Assembly: GCA_937925715.1 (NCBI GenBank) | Contig: CALAMG010000003.1 | Coordinates: 1-64,000, forward strand | Direction of reading: 5' to 3' | Length of the DNA stretch: 64,000 nt | Source: an uncultured Collinsella sp. | Lineage (GTDB): Bacteria > Actinomycetota > Coriobacteriia > Coriobacteriales > Coriobacteriaceae | In this document: positions 8,313 through 18,360 of the stretch, piece after piece | How positions within the stretch are numbered: position 1 is the stretch's first letter | Layout of the letters: each line of letters starts with the position of its first letter | Made by a program: the position numbers and the translations under genes | Notes under the pieces: model-generated | What the model was told of the DNA's origin: nothing | The model's input: only the letters and a program-made list of their open reading frames with translations | The model's database searches: none

Positions 8313-9590
8313 CTACATCACAGCGCGCAGCTCAAACCGATCGCCGTTAATGCGGAACTGACAGTTGCCGTTCATGCGCTCCACGGCGAGTTTGATGCTT
8401 CTGGTGCCAAAGCCGTGGCCCGCATGCCGGGTCACGGGCATGCCGTCGACCATGCGCGGCGCGCGGTCAAACGTATTGGAAACTAACAGCAGCAGCTGGC
8501 TGTCCTCTAATCGCAGGTCAAGGTCGACGAATCGCTTTCCTTGGGGTGCGGCGCTTGCGGCGGTGATAGCGTTTTCCAAGGCATTTGAGAGCACGCTAAA
8601 CAGGTCGGCGTCGCCTACGTGGATGGTTTCGGGTACGGCGGCGCGCAGGTTGGCGGTAATGCCGTTTCTATTGATATCCGAGTTAAATGACGAAAGCGCG
8701 ATGTTTACGGTCTCGTTGGCGCAGAAGCGGCGTACGGCGGTGCGATCGCCGGCTTCGCAGAGTTCATCGATGCGTTTGAGCGCCTCGTCGGTGTGGCCCT
8801 CCTCAATTAAAGCGGCCAGGCCGCGTAGGAAGTGGCGCATGTCGTGGCGCAGAATCGACAGCTCGCGCCCAGATTGACGCCAAGCCTCGAGCTCTTTGAT
8901 GGCGGCGCTGTCGCGGGTCTCGAGCATCCAACGCTCTCGCTCGGCGGTTTCCTTTTCTTCGTATTCGCGCAGGTAAACGGCAAGAAACATAAGATAGAAG
9001 GCACAGAGCGCAAATGCCAAAAACTCAACCGTCACCACCGAGCCCGAGTGGAACAGCGTGGTGTAGACGTTGGTGGCATAGTCAAAGACGTAATAGACGA
9101 GCGGCAGGATTAAAAGGATGCCCAGCTCGGTGGTGCTTTTAATCGCCAAGCGCGGACCGATGTCGCCGGCCCAATGCAACAGGACGGCAAAGACGGCGAG
9201 TGTGGTCGCGATACGCGCCAGATAGTACGCAATCTGCGAATCGGTTGCGGCAAAGGCGGCGATGCCCATCCAATTGCTGAACTGGCAGCTCAGATAGGCA
9301 CTCGTAATGCCGAGCGCGGCAAGCAGCGGGCTCAGGCGGTAGCGCGCACACAAATAGATGATGAGCGGCAGATGCACGACGAGCGGATATACCTGGCGGG
9401 CGAAAAGCTCGCCGCCGACGGCATTGGCGAGGCCAAATGCGCATCCGGTTACGGCACCGACCAGCACCAGTTCAAGCGCATGACGCCGGTTGATCTCGAT
9501 ACCGCACAGCGCCGCCGAGGCAAAGACGCCAAAGAGTAGCGTCGTGGCGTGGTGGATTGCCCAAAGGATCATTTCGACCGAGGAGACCAT
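8313..9590 (-). CDS. GHKL-family sensor histidine kinase (AgrC/NatK type)
   Basis: A 425-residue membrane sensor kinase. About six or seven hydrophobic segments fill residues 1-205, followed by a short coiled linker (EYEEKETAERERW). Next come the phosphoacceptor region ILRHDMRHFLRGL (His near 247-251), the N box SVLSNALENAI and the G box GHGFGTRSIKLAVERMNG. This arrangement is that of the HATPase_c_5 peptide-quorum sensors rather than classical HisKA kinases. Its ATG shares one base with the stop of the LytTR regulator upstream (TGATG), so the two are coupled. The signal is unknown; no peptide precursor was found nearby. Confidence 0.9.
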   Translation of the reverse strand: MVSSVEMILWAIHHATTLLFGVFASAALCGIEINRRHALELVLVGAVTGCAFGLANAVGGELFARQVYPLVVHLPLIIYLCARYRLSPLLAALGITSAYLSCQFSNWMGIAAFAATDSQIAYYLARIATTLAVFAVLLHWAGDIGPRLAIKSTTELGILLILPLVYYVFDYATNVYTTLFHSGSVVTVEFLAFALCAFYLMFLAVYLREYEEKETAERERWMLETRDSAAIKELEAWRQSGRELSILRHDMRHFLRGLAALIEEGHTDEALKRIDELCEAGDRTAVRRFCANETVNIALSSFNSDINRNGITANLRAAVPETIHVGDADLFSVLSNALENAITAASAAPQGKRFVDLDLRLEDSQLLLLVSNTFDRAPRMVDGMPVTRHAGHGFGTRSIKLAVERMNGNCQFRINGDRFELRAVM

Positions 9591-10312
9591 CAGCGCCTCC
9601 CGCCCTCAAAGCGCACCGCAAAGTAGGCGTCTTGGAATCCCTGCTTGCAGCTGCGCGAAAGCGGGATGCACGCGCCGGAGCGCATGACGATGTCCGTGCG
9701 ATCGAAGTGGTCGATGTTGCGCAAGTTGACCTGGTAACTACGGTGGCATTTAAAGAAGGTGGCATTTTGCGCCAAACGGTCCTCGACGCTGCGGAACGAC
9801 TCGAGTGCCTCGATGTCGCGTCCGTCGCGCAGGTGGAAGACCACGTGCTTGTTGCGCGCCTCGGCATATTCGATGTCGGACAGGCGCAGGGCGTGGTAGC
9901 CAAAGGAAGTTTTGATCACGAGCTCGTCGGTTGCCGCCGGGCGCATGCTCGAAAGCTCGTTAAGTAACTGCGCCAGGCGTTCGTAAGTCACGGGCTTGAG
10001 CAGATAGTCGAAGGCACGGACCTCGTAGGACTCCAGTGCGAACTCGGGCGACGAGGTGAGGAACACCAGGCGCACGGCGGTATCGGCCTGGCGCAATTCG
10101 CGCGCGGTGTCCATGCCGTTGACGAGCGGCATGATCATGTCGAGCAGAATGATGTCGGCGCGCGATGCGGCATGGCGGGCCAGCAGGTCCTCGCCGCGCG
10201 TGACGAGCGCAACATCGACCGCCGTGCCCGTCTCGGTCGACCAACGGTCGATCATCCGGTGCAGTCTATCTAGAAAAGCGACATCATCGTCGCAGGCAAT
10301 AATCTTGAGCAT
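9590..10312 (-). CDS. LytTR-family response regulator
   Basis: A 240-residue regulator with an N-terminal receiver domain: acidic pocket CDDD at 7-10, phosphoacceptor Asp58 in IILLDMIMP, and the conserved Lys in LLKPVTYE. A LytTR DNA-binding domain follows (about 135-235: IEYAEARNKHVVFHL, FFKCHRSYQVNLRNI). AAGGGGG precedes the ATG. LytTR regulators bind paired direct repeats, often upstream of exported-peptide or transporter genes. It is the first gene of a two-gene operon with the kinase. Confidence 0.92.
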   Translation of the reverse strand: MLKIIACDDDVAFLDRLHRMIDRWSTETGTAVDVALVTRGEDLLARHAASRADIILLDMIMPLVNGMDTARELRQADTAVRLVFLTSSPEFALESYEVRAFDYLLKPVTYERLAQLLNELSSMRPAATDELVIKTSFGYHALRLSDIEYAEARNKHVVFHLRDGRDIEALESFRSVEDRLAQNATFFKCHRSYQVNLRNIDHFDRTDIVMRSGACIPLSRSCKQGFQDAYFAVRFEGGRR

Positions 10313-10519
10313 TCGGCCCCCTTAAGTAGTTCGATTTTGCCACATCGGGTACGCGCCGCTTGCGGGGGTGCGGACCGTTTGCGCCCCACGGCGTGCAACT
10401 CGCGCCAAGCGGTATTGCGGTGGCGAAAGATGCCTCCTGCGCCATCGAGAGCTCAGCTATCCTCAGCTTGCCAGTTCGAATATGGACCTGCCACATGATT
10501 GAATCTTTATTTCAACTTT

Positions 10520-10563
10520 ACACCTAGGTTTACAGCTGTCTTGTCAGCTGTAAACCTAGGTGT
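10520..10563. promoter_or_regulatory. Perfect 19-bp-arm palindrome, candidate NiaR operator of nadABC-niaR
   Basis: The arm ACACCTAGGTTTACAGCTG and its exact complement flank the six-base centre TCTTGT. The inner part (TTACAGCTGTCTTGT and its mirror) resembles the NiaR/YrxA-type niacin boxes as I recall them. The NiaR homologue itself is encoded as the fourth gene of this operon, so autoregulation by niacin is likely. The right half overlaps the predicted promoter. Confidence 0.85.
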
Positions 10564-10569
10564 CATACT
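10541..10569 (+). promoter_or_regulatory. Promoter of the nad operon
   Basis: A -35 TTGTCA (10541-10546), a 17-base spacer and a -10 CATACT (10564-10569) lie 36 bases before the nadA ATG. The -35 and spacer are inside the palindrome, so a bound repressor would block RNA polymerase. Confidence 0.6.
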
Positions 10570-10604
10570 AAAGCCCCAAGATTCGCCAAAAGAGAGGGGC
10601 CTTG

Positions 10605-11630
10605 ATGGCACAGAGCGCGAACATGGATGCGTCGGAGCTTGCACGCGATATCGCGGCCGGCCTAGCATCGGCAACGACGGCAACGGAGCGCGCGGCACTG
10701 GTGCCCGCAGAGCTCGTCGAGGCCATTCAGCAACTAAAAACCCAACGTGACGCGGTGATCCTGGCGCACTATTACGTGGCGCCCGAGGTGCAGGCTGTGG
10801 CCGATTACGTCGGCGACAGCTTCTACCTGGCAAAGCTTGCCAAGAGTCTGCCGCAGCAGACTATCGTGCTGTGCGGCGTGGAGTTTATGGGCGAGAGCGC
10901 CAAGCTGCTCAACCCCACCAAGACCGTGCTGCTGCCCGAGCCGGGCGCGGACTGCCCCATGGCGCACATGGTCAAGCGCGAGACGGTCGATGCCGCCCGT
11001 GCCGAGTATGGCGATGACCTGGCCGTGGTGTGCTACGTCAACTCGACGGTCGAGATCAAAAGCTGGAGTGACGTGTGCGTTACCAGCTCCAACGCTGTCA
11101 AGATCGTGTCCGAGCTGCCGCAGCAGCACATTCTGTTCATTCCCGACCAGAATCTGGGCCGTTTCGTGGCCGAGCAAGTGCCGCAGAAGCACGTCATTCT
11201 CAACAAGGGCTACTGCCCGCGTCACCACATCATCACCGTCGAGCAGATCGTCGACGCGACGGAGGCCCACCCCGACGCGCTCGTGCTGGCGCACCCCGAG
11301 TGCAAGGCCGACGTTCTGGCCGAGGCCGACTACATCGGCTCCACCGCCGGTATCATCAAGTATGCCGAGGAGTCGGACGCGAGCGAGTTCATCATCGTGA
11401 CGGTCCGCGGCGTGCTCTACGAGCTCGAGCGCCGCTGCCAGGGCACCGGCAAGAAGTTCTATTTCCCCGCGGTGCAGCCCACCTGCGTCAACATGGACCT
11501 CATCACGCTCGAAAAGCTCGTGCGCTGCCTGGAGACGGACGAGGGCGAGGTGCAGATCGGCGTCTCGGACGAGGCGGCAGACCAGGCCAAGCTCACGCTC
11601 GACCGTATGCTCGAGTACGCAGCGCGCTAG
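10605..11630 (+). CDS. nadA: Quinolinate synthase NadA
   Basis: NadA (341 aa) condenses iminoaspartate with dihydroxyacetone phosphate to quinolinate using a [4Fe-4S] cluster. Family features are clear: LAHYYVAPEVQAVADYVGDSF, the cysteine regions VLCGVEFMGES, HPECKADV and VQPTCVNM, and PEPGADCPMAHMV. An in-frame TTG lies one codon before the ATG; the ATG is chosen because GAGGGG is better spaced from it. It is the first gene of nadA-nadB-nadC-niaR, the de novo NAD route from aspartate. Confidence 0.96.
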   Translation: MAQSANMDASELARDIAAGLASATTATERAALVPAELVEAIQQLKTQRDAVILAHYYVAPEVQAVADYVGDSFYLAKLAKSLPQQTIVLCGVEFMGESAKLLNPTKTVLLPEPGADCPMAHMVKRETVDAARAEYGDDLAVVCYVNSTVEIKSWSDVCVTSSNAVKIVSELPQQHILFIPDQNLGRFVAEQVPQKHVILNKGYCPRHHIITVEQIVDATEAHPDALVLAHPECKADVLAEADYIGSTAGIIKYAEESDASEFIIVTVRGVLYELERRCQGTGKKFYFPAVQPTCVNMDLITLEKLVRCLETDEGEVQIGVSDEAADQAKLTLDRMLEYAAR

Positions 11631-11686
11631 AACAATGTTGCATGAGGGACGGTCCCTTATGTCACATTACAAGGGAGAGGATTCCT

Positions 11687-13063
11687 GTGGAAACCAAGCA
11701 ATACCCCGATATGGAGTGCGACGTCGTTATTGCCGGCTGCGGCGTGGCGGGTCTGTACGCGGCCCTCAATCTGCCGACGAGCACGCGCGTGATCATGCTC
11801 TCCAAGGGCGCGGTCGATGAGTGCGATTCGATGCTCGCGCAGGGCGGCATCTGCGTGCTGCCCGAAGGCTCGGACTACGATGCCTTCTTTGAGGACACCA
11901 TGCACGCCGGCCACTACGAGAACCGCCGCGAGAGCGTCGACATCATGATTCGCTCGAGTCGCTCGGTCATCAACGACCTGCTAGCGATGGGCGTGGATTT
12001 TGAGCGCAAGGCCGACGGCAGCCTCAATTTTACCCGCGAGGGCGCGCACAGCCGTCCGCGCATTGCCTTCCATGCCGACATTACGGGCAAGGAGATCACG
12101 ACCAAGCTGCTCCAGGCCGTTCGCAAGCTGGACAACGTGCAGATTTTGGAGCACGTGGCCATGACCGACATCCTGACCGCCGAGCGCGATGGCGCCACGG
12201 TGTGCACCGGCGTCGTCGCCGTAGCCGTGGACGAGGACAACTCGGTTCGCCCCGCCGACGAGCTGGCAAATGCCGCTGAGGGCGTGCATGCCGGTAAGCC
12301 GTTTAAGATCCATGCCCGCCACACGCTGTGGGCGACGGGTGGCATTGGCGGCGTGTACGACCACTCGACCAACTACCCGCAGCTCACGGGCGACGCCTGC
12401 TACATCGCTCAGGAGCATGGCATTAAGATGGAGCACCTGGACTACGTGCAGATCCATCCCACGGGCCTGTTCTCGCCGCAGCCGGGCCGCACCTTCCTGA
12501 TCAGCGAGAGCTGCCGCGGCGAGGGCGCGATTTTGCTCAACGCCGCCGGCGAGCGCTTTACCGACGAGCTCCAGCCGCGCGATGTGGTCGCCGCCGCCAT
12601 CCGCGAGCAGATGAAGCAGGACGGCACCGAGCACGAGTGGCTGAGCTTTGCCCCCGTCGAGCGCGACGTGGTGACCGGGCATTTTGCCAACATTCGCGCG
12701 CGCTGCCTTGAGGACGGTCGCGACATCCTGGACGAGCCCATTCCCGTTACGCCCACGCAGCACTACTTTATGGGCGGCGTGTGGGTAGACAGGGACGGCC
12801 GCACCTCGATGCCCGAGCTCTACGCCGCGGGCGAGACGGCTTGCAACGGCGTGCACGGCAAGAACCGCCTTGCATCAAACAGCCTGCTCGAGGCGTTGGT
12901 CTGGGGTCGTCGCGCCGCGTGGTACATGCGCACCGGCGAGTCGCTGGCCGTGGAGCAGGCGGGCGATCCCGCGCTCGATGGCCGTCATCGCGCCCTGAGC
13001 GTCGACACCCTGGCAATCGATGAATTGGCCCGTGCCGCCGGCACGCAGGCCGTGGAGGAGTAG
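11687..13063 (+). CDS. nadB: L-aspartate oxidase NadB
   Basis: NadB (458 aa) is an FAD enzyme oxidising L-aspartate to iminoaspartate, which NadA uses. It has the dinucleotide fold VVIAGCGVAGLYAALN near the N-terminus, the substrate-loop residues THGLFSPQPGRTFLISE-type (here IHPTGLFSPQPGRTF), a conserved arginine region EGAHSRPRIAFHAD, and GKNRLASNSLLEALVWG at the FAD site. It is slightly short of the 500-540 aa common elsewhere because the C-terminal helical bundle is trimmed. The start is GTG with AAGGGAGAGG six bases before; the upstream frame extension overlaps nadA and is not real. Confidence 0.95.
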   Translation: METKQYPDMECDVVIAGCGVAGLYAALNLPTSTRVIMLSKGAVDECDSMLAQGGICVLPEGSDYDAFFEDTMHAGHYENRRESVDIMIRSSRSVINDLLAMGVDFERKADGSLNFTREGAHSRPRIAFHADITGKEITTKLLQAVRKLDNVQILEHVAMTDILTAERDGATVCTGVVAVAVDEDNSVRPADELANAAEGVHAGKPFKIHARHTLWATGGIGGVYDHSTNYPQLTGDACYIAQEHGIKMEHLDYVQIHPTGLFSPQPGRTFLISESCRGEGAILLNAAGERFTDELQPRDVVAAAIREQMKQDGTEHEWLSFAPVERDVVTGHFANIRARCLEDGRDILDEPIPVTPTQHYFMGGVWVDRDGRTSMPELYAAGETACNGVHGKNRLASNSLLEALVWGRRAAWYMRTGESLAVEQAGDPALDGRHRALSVDTLAIDELARAAGTQAVEE

Positions 13064-13066
13064 ACC

Positions 13067-13927
13067 ATGAATCCCATTACCATGAAGCTCGTCGTCGATG
13101 ATCTGATTCTGCAGGCTCTGCGCGAGGACATTACGTTTGAGGACGTGAGCACGGCGAGCGTGTGCCCCACGGCGCGTCCCGCCACGGTGGAGCTTATCGC
13201 CAAGGCCGACGGCATTATCGCCGGCCTGGACGTATTCGCCCGCACCTTTGAGCTGCTGGATCCGCAGAGCTCCGTGTTGTTCGATGTCTCGGATGGCGAC
13301 GAGGTGCATGCCGGCGATCACGTGGGCCAGGTGCGCGGCGACGCGCGCGTGTTGCTTTCGGGCGAGCGCGTGGCGCTCAACTACCTGCAGCGCATGAGCG
13401 GCATCGCTACCTACACGCACAGCATGGCCGCGGCGCTCGAGGGCACTAAGACCGTGCTCGTCGACACGCGCAAGACCACGCCGGGCATGCGCGTGTTTGA
13501 GAAGGCGGCGGTCGAGATCGGCGGCGGCAGCAACCACCGCTACAACCTGTCGACGGCCGTCATGCTCAAGGACAACCACATCGATGCCGCCGGTGGCGTG
13601 ACGCGTGCGATCGAGATGGCGCGCGCCCATGCATCGTTTACCACGACGGTCGAGATCGAGTGCGAGAATCTGGACATGGTGCGCGAGGCCGTGGAGGCCG
13701 GTGCCGATATCATCATGTTCGACAACATGACCCACGACGATATGGCTGCCGCGATTGAGCTTATCGCCGGCCGTGCCAAGACCGAGTGCTCGGGCAACGT
13801 GGACGCCAGCAATATCCGCGCGCTCGCCGACCTGGGCGTTGACTTTATTAGCTCGGGGGCGTTAACGCACTCCGCGCCGATCCTCGACCTCTCGCTTAAG
13901 CACCTGCGTCTGCTGGACGGTAAATAA
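13067..13927 (+). CDS. nadC: Nicotinate-nucleotide pyrophosphorylase (carboxylating) NadC
   Basis: NadC (286 aa) converts quinolinate and PRPP to nicotinate mononucleotide with loss of CO2. Signatures: LNYLQRMSGIAT, the active-site DTRKTTPGMRVFEKAAVEIGGG with HRYNL, LKDNHI, and VDFISSGALTHSAP near the end. The ATG is three bases after the nadB stop. Its TAA stop overlaps the niaR ATG by one base (TAATG), so niaR is translationally coupled. Confidence 0.96.
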   Translation: MNPITMKLVVDDLILQALREDITFEDVSTASVCPTARPATVELIAKADGIIAGLDVFARTFELLDPQSSVLFDVSDGDEVHAGDHVGQVRGDARVLLSGERVALNYLQRMSGIATYTHSMAAALEGTKTVLVDTRKTTPGMRVFEKAAVEIGGGSNHRYNLSTAVMLKDNHIDAAGGVTRAIEMARAHASFTTTVEIECENLDMVREAVEAGADIIMFDNMTHDDMAAAIELIAGRAKTECSGNVDASNIRALADLGVDFISSGALTHSAPILDLSLKHLRLLDGK

Positions 13928-14472
13928 TGGACGCCCGCGAGCGTCGCCGTGCCATCATGGCCGTGCTCGAGGGGGCCAAGGGGCCCGTATCGGGCAGCGC
14001 GCTTGCCCGCGAGGTGGGTGTGAGCCGCCAGATCGTGGTGCAGGACATCGCCCTGCTGCGCGCCGATGGGCACGATATCGTGGCGACCAACCGCGGCTAC
14101 GTGCTGCAGGAGGCGCCCAGCAGCCCCGCCGTGCCTACGCGCTTGGTCAAGGTTCGCCACAGCGTGGAGCAGGCAGGCGATGAGCTCACGAGTATCGTCG
14201 ACGCGGGTGGCGCCGTGCTCAACGTGATCGTCAACCATCGTGTGTACGGTAAGATTACGGCCGACCTGGACATCCGCAACCGCCGCGATGTCGAGCGCTA
14301 TCTGCGCGATATCGAGAGCGGCAAGAGCTTTCCGCTACTAACGGTGACGAGCGGCTATCACTTCCATCGTATTGCGGCGGAGGACGAACAGACCCTCGAC
14401 GAGATCGAGGCCATGCTCAAGGAAAAAGGCTATCTGGCAGACCTGATGCCCTACGAGGACGATCTGTCGTAG
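13927..14472 (+). CDS. niaR: Niacin-responsive repressor NiaR (HTH_11 + 3H domain)
   Basis: A 181-residue regulator. Residues 1-60 form a winged helix (GSALAREVGVSRQIVVQDIALLRADGHDI). The rest is the 3H ligand domain, with the expected histidines in VRHSVEQAGDEL, VNHRVYG and TSGYHFHRI. NiaR-type proteins bind nicotinic acid and a transition metal and repress NAD synthesis or niacin uptake genes. As last gene of the operon with a strong palindrome in front of nadA, it most likely represses its own operon. Confidence 0.92.
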   Translation: MDARERRRAIMAVLEGAKGPVSGSALAREVGVSRQIVVQDIALLRADGHDIVATNRGYVLQEAPSSPAVPTRLVKVRHSVEQAGDELTSIVDAGGAVLNVIVNHRVYGKITADLDIRNRRDVERYLRDIESGKSFPLLTVTSGYHFHRIAAEDEQTLDEIEAMLKEKGYLADLMPYEDDLS

Positions 14473-14489
14473 CCGACGCTGCATCTATA

Positions 14490-14556
14490 AGTTGCGGTGA
14501 AATAGTTCCTAAAATCGGCATCCAAGCCATGAAACAGGAACTATTCCACCGCAACT
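14490..14556. repeat. GTTGCGGTG(A)AATAG inverted repeat, copy 1
   Basis: Two 21-base arms starting AGTTGCGGTGAAATAG pair with one mismatch around a 25-base loop, just after niaR. It has no T-run typical of a terminator. A second copy with the same outer arm lies at 28867-28932 after the small gene downstream of clpB. Confidence 0.75.
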
Positions 14557-14594
14557 GCCAAGGGTCCCGCTCCAAATTAGCTGCCCACACATGC

Positions 14595-14633
14595 AAAAGG
14601 AGGCCTCCGCGGCGATGCGGAAGCCTCCTTTTT
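14595..14633 (-). terminator. Terminator after the ferredoxin gene (possibly bidirectional)
   Basis: A 16-bp stem (AAAAGGAGGCCTCCGC against GCGGAAGCCTCCTTTT, one mismatch) with a six-base loop ends in T-runs on both strands. It can stop the ferredoxin transcript and read-through from niaR. Confidence 0.85.
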
Positions 14634-14671
14634 GTGCACGGTGTACTTTTGAGTGTGCAGTGGGGGAGTTG

Positions 14672-14857
14672 TTACTCCTCGACGATCTCGGTGATCGCGC
14701 CAGCGGGGCAAGCGTCCTGGCAAGCGCCACAGGCGACGCAGGAGTCCTCGTCAGCAACGGTAGCGACGTCCTGGAGCTCCAGAACGCCAGCGGGGCAGGA
14801 GTCGACGCAAACGCCACAAGCGATGCACTCGTCGGCATCAATTACGGGATGAGCCAT
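14672..14857 (-). CDS. 2x[4Fe-4S] bacterial ferredoxin
   Basis: A 61-residue clostridial-type ferredoxin: two CxxCxxCxxxCP cluster motifs, CIACGVCVDSCP and CVACGACQDACP, separated by 20-odd acidic residues. It is a low-potential electron carrier in the cytoplasm, matching an anaerobe with hydrogenase maturation genes. The start at 14857 (MAHPVIDADECIACG, with GAGAGGAAA before it) gives the standard length; the longer frame adds 22 non-homologous residues. It is monocistronic with its own promoter and terminator. Confidence 0.95.
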   Translation of the reverse strand: MAHPVIDADECIACGVCVDSCPAGVLELQDVATVADEDSCVACGACQDACPAGAITEIVEE

Positions 14858-14918
14858 GGTAGTTTCCTCTCTGTTGACCGACGCTACAGGCGATGCGCGC
14901 CGGTTTGATTCGGGCAAA

Positions 14919-14946
14919 AACATACCACGGGAGCGACCGTTTGCAA
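14919..14946 (-). promoter_or_regulatory. Candidate ferredoxin promoter
   Basis: Reading the minus strand, TTGCAA, a 16-base spacer and TATGTT precede the ferredoxin ATG with a leader of roughly 55 bases. The hexamers are only moderately good. Confidence 0.4.
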
Positions 14947-15080
14947 TACCCTCTGACCGGCATCTTCATACCGTTCGCCGAGTATGCCAAGGTTTACTAA
15001 AAAACGCGCAGGTGGGGCCGTTGAGCTGCGCAAATGTTAGCTAAAGGTGACTTGAAATATAGGGCGATTGAGCGCGCCTG

Positions 15081-15252
15081 CGGAAAGGGCAACCCAGAAT
15101 TGGCGTCCAAAACGGGTCGCGCTTTCCGGTCGAGCCCTCTGGCGGAAACTGCGACCCAGAATCCACACTCAGACTGGGATCTATTTTCCCGAGGGCCTTG
15201 GTTGCGGAAACTGCAGCCCGGAATTCACGCTCAAACCGGGATTTGCTTTCCG
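15081..15252. repeat. Mosaic array of TTTCCG/CGGAAA inverted half-sites (array 2)
   Basis: It has the same architecture as array 1: CGGAAAGGGCAACCC, GGGTCGCGCTTTCCG, CGGAAACTGCGACCC and degenerate partners at roughly 35-base steps. It fills most of the 657-base gap between ferredoxin and dnaK. The rest of that gap (15253-15514) holds the dnaK control region; no coding sequence is visible. Confidence 0.8.
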
Positions 15253-15379
15253 CAGGGCCATCCCGAGGGGTTCCAGACCCAAACCACAGCCATCTCTACA
15301 TAGAACTCGATAGATTTGCCCAGAACTCAAACAGGGCGTCTACCTGCGCATTTAAGAACCTAAACTCTCAGAGATAAGA

Positions 15380-15405
15380 AATCTTATATGAATTGACTTA
15401 GATTT
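15380..15405. promoter_or_regulatory. Candidate HspR operator upstream of dnaK
   Basis: AATCTTATAT, six variable bases, then ACTTAGATTT. Exactly the same halves with the same spacing occur upstream of clpB at 25766-25791 and nowhere else noticed. HspR regulates dnaK and clpB in other actinobacteria through HAIR boxes (CTTGAGT-N7-ACTCAAG); this element keeps the CTT...ACT layout but has diverged. It lies 110 bases before the dnaK ATG, next to a weak TACACT -10 at 15430. Confidence 0.6.
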
Positions 15406-15514
15406 TGTATATTCCGGCCCATAAGGGGATACACTACATCCTGAAAGACAAGCCGAAGCGCTGCGCGGCAGATCGTCGAGGCGGCGCGAACGCAAAAGAG
15501 AGAGGGAATTTCTA

Positions 15515-17407
<1,893 letters not shown>

Positions 17408-17409
17408 TC

Positions 17410-18252
17410 ATGTCCGCCCGTAAAGCTCGCACGGAGGCGGCTGCCGCTGGCGCCGCCCCCGTTGACTCTGAGGAGAAGGACGTGAAGATTCCCGTAGAGG
17501 CCGTTGACGATACCGAGGCCAACGAGGCCGAGGCCGCCGAGGCTGCCGAGAACCAGGTAGAGGATTCCAACAAGGAGGCGACGATGACCGAGGACGAGAT
17601 GGTGGAAGCCGCTATCCGCGCCGGTGAGGAAGCCGCCGACAACGACTTTAAGCTCAAGTTCGAGCAGGCTCAGAAGGAGCTTGCCGACGTGCGCAATGAG
17701 CTCGATGCTGCGGCAGAGGCTCAGAAGGCCGCCGAGGACAAGGCAAAGGACGCCACCGAGCGCACCGCCCGTCTGCAGGCCGACTGGGAGAACTTCCGTC
17801 GCCGCACCGCCACCGAGCGCATCGCCGAGCGTGAGCGTGCGACCGAGAAGCTCGTCACCGCGCTGTTGCCGGTGATCGACGATATCGAGCGCGCGATCGA
17901 TCACGCTCGCGGCCAGGAACTTTCCGACGACTTTAAGCAGTTCGTCGATGGCGTCGATGCGGTGCATGCCAAGCTGCTCGACGTGTTTGCGCACGAGGGC
18001 GTTGAGCCCATCGACCCCAAGGGCGAGGCGTTCGATCCGCTCGAGCACCAGGCTGTGGGCCGCGTCGAGGACGCATCGCAGTACGACGAGACCGTCAACG
18101 ATGTGTACCAGAAGGGCTACCGCATGGCGGATCGCATCCTGCGTTCCGCGATGGTGACGGTGACCTACGGTGGCGAGAAGCGCCCCGCACCGGAGCCCGA
18201 AGCGGCGCCCGAGGATGCTACGGCCGATACGGCCGAGAGCACCGAGGAGTAA
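17410..18252 (+). CDS. grpE: Nucleotide exchange factor GrpE
   Basis: GrpE (280 aa) speeds ADP release from DnaK. An acidic, Ala/Glu-rich disordered N-terminus (about 1-70) precedes the long dimerising helix (about 75-135, with LQADWENFRRRTATER) and the beta domain (about 140-245, GVDAVHAKLLDVFAHEGVEPI, and GYRMADRILRSAMVTV). The C-terminal tail is also acidic. It is longer than the usual about 200 aa because both tails are extended. It lies two bases after dnaK. Confidence 0.96.
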   Translation: MSARKARTEAAAAGAAPVDSEEKDVKIPVEAVDDTEANEAEAAEAAENQVEDSNKEATMTEDEMVEAAIRAGEEAADNDFKLKFEQAQKELADVRNELDAAAEAQKAAEDKAKDATERTARLQADWENFRRRTATERIAERERATEKLVTALLPVIDDIERAIDHARGQELSDDFKQFVDGVDAVHAKLLDVFAHEGVEPIDPKGEAFDPLEHQAVGRVEDASQYDETVNDVYQKGYRMADRILRSAMVTVTYGGEKRPAPEPEAAPEDATADTAESTEE

Positions 18253-18258
18253 TTGAGA

Positions 18259-18286
18259 AGGGCCCCGGGGCAACACCCGGGGCCCT
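18259..18286 (+). terminator. GC-rich hairpin between grpE and dnaJ
   Basis: A perfect 11-bp stem (AGGGCCCCGGG / CCCGGGGCCCT), loop GCAACA, then TTTCT. It would terminate or attenuate transcription after dnaK-grpE, leaving dnaJ-hspR at lower expression or on another promoter. Confidence 0.7.
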
Positions 18287-18360
18287 TTCTGGCCTAGTGC
18301 CATATGACAGCATGAGCCGTCGTCTGCATGGGCGGCGGACGTAACAGGAGAGGAGCTACG

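Noticed and set aside
10284..10496. 70-codon minus-strand frame ahead of the LytTR regulator
   Set aside because: No ribosome site or recognisable motif; it overlaps the regulator's own start and leader.
11645..11657. AGGGACGGTCCCT palindrome in the nadA-nadB gap as a terminator
   Set aside because: Arms are six bases without a T-run and nadB needs read-through; probably incidental or a minor repeat.
11075..11686. N-terminal extension of NadB
   Set aside because: It overlaps nadA in another frame and is Arg/His-rich; the GTG at 11687 has a good ribosome site and begins the FAD fold.
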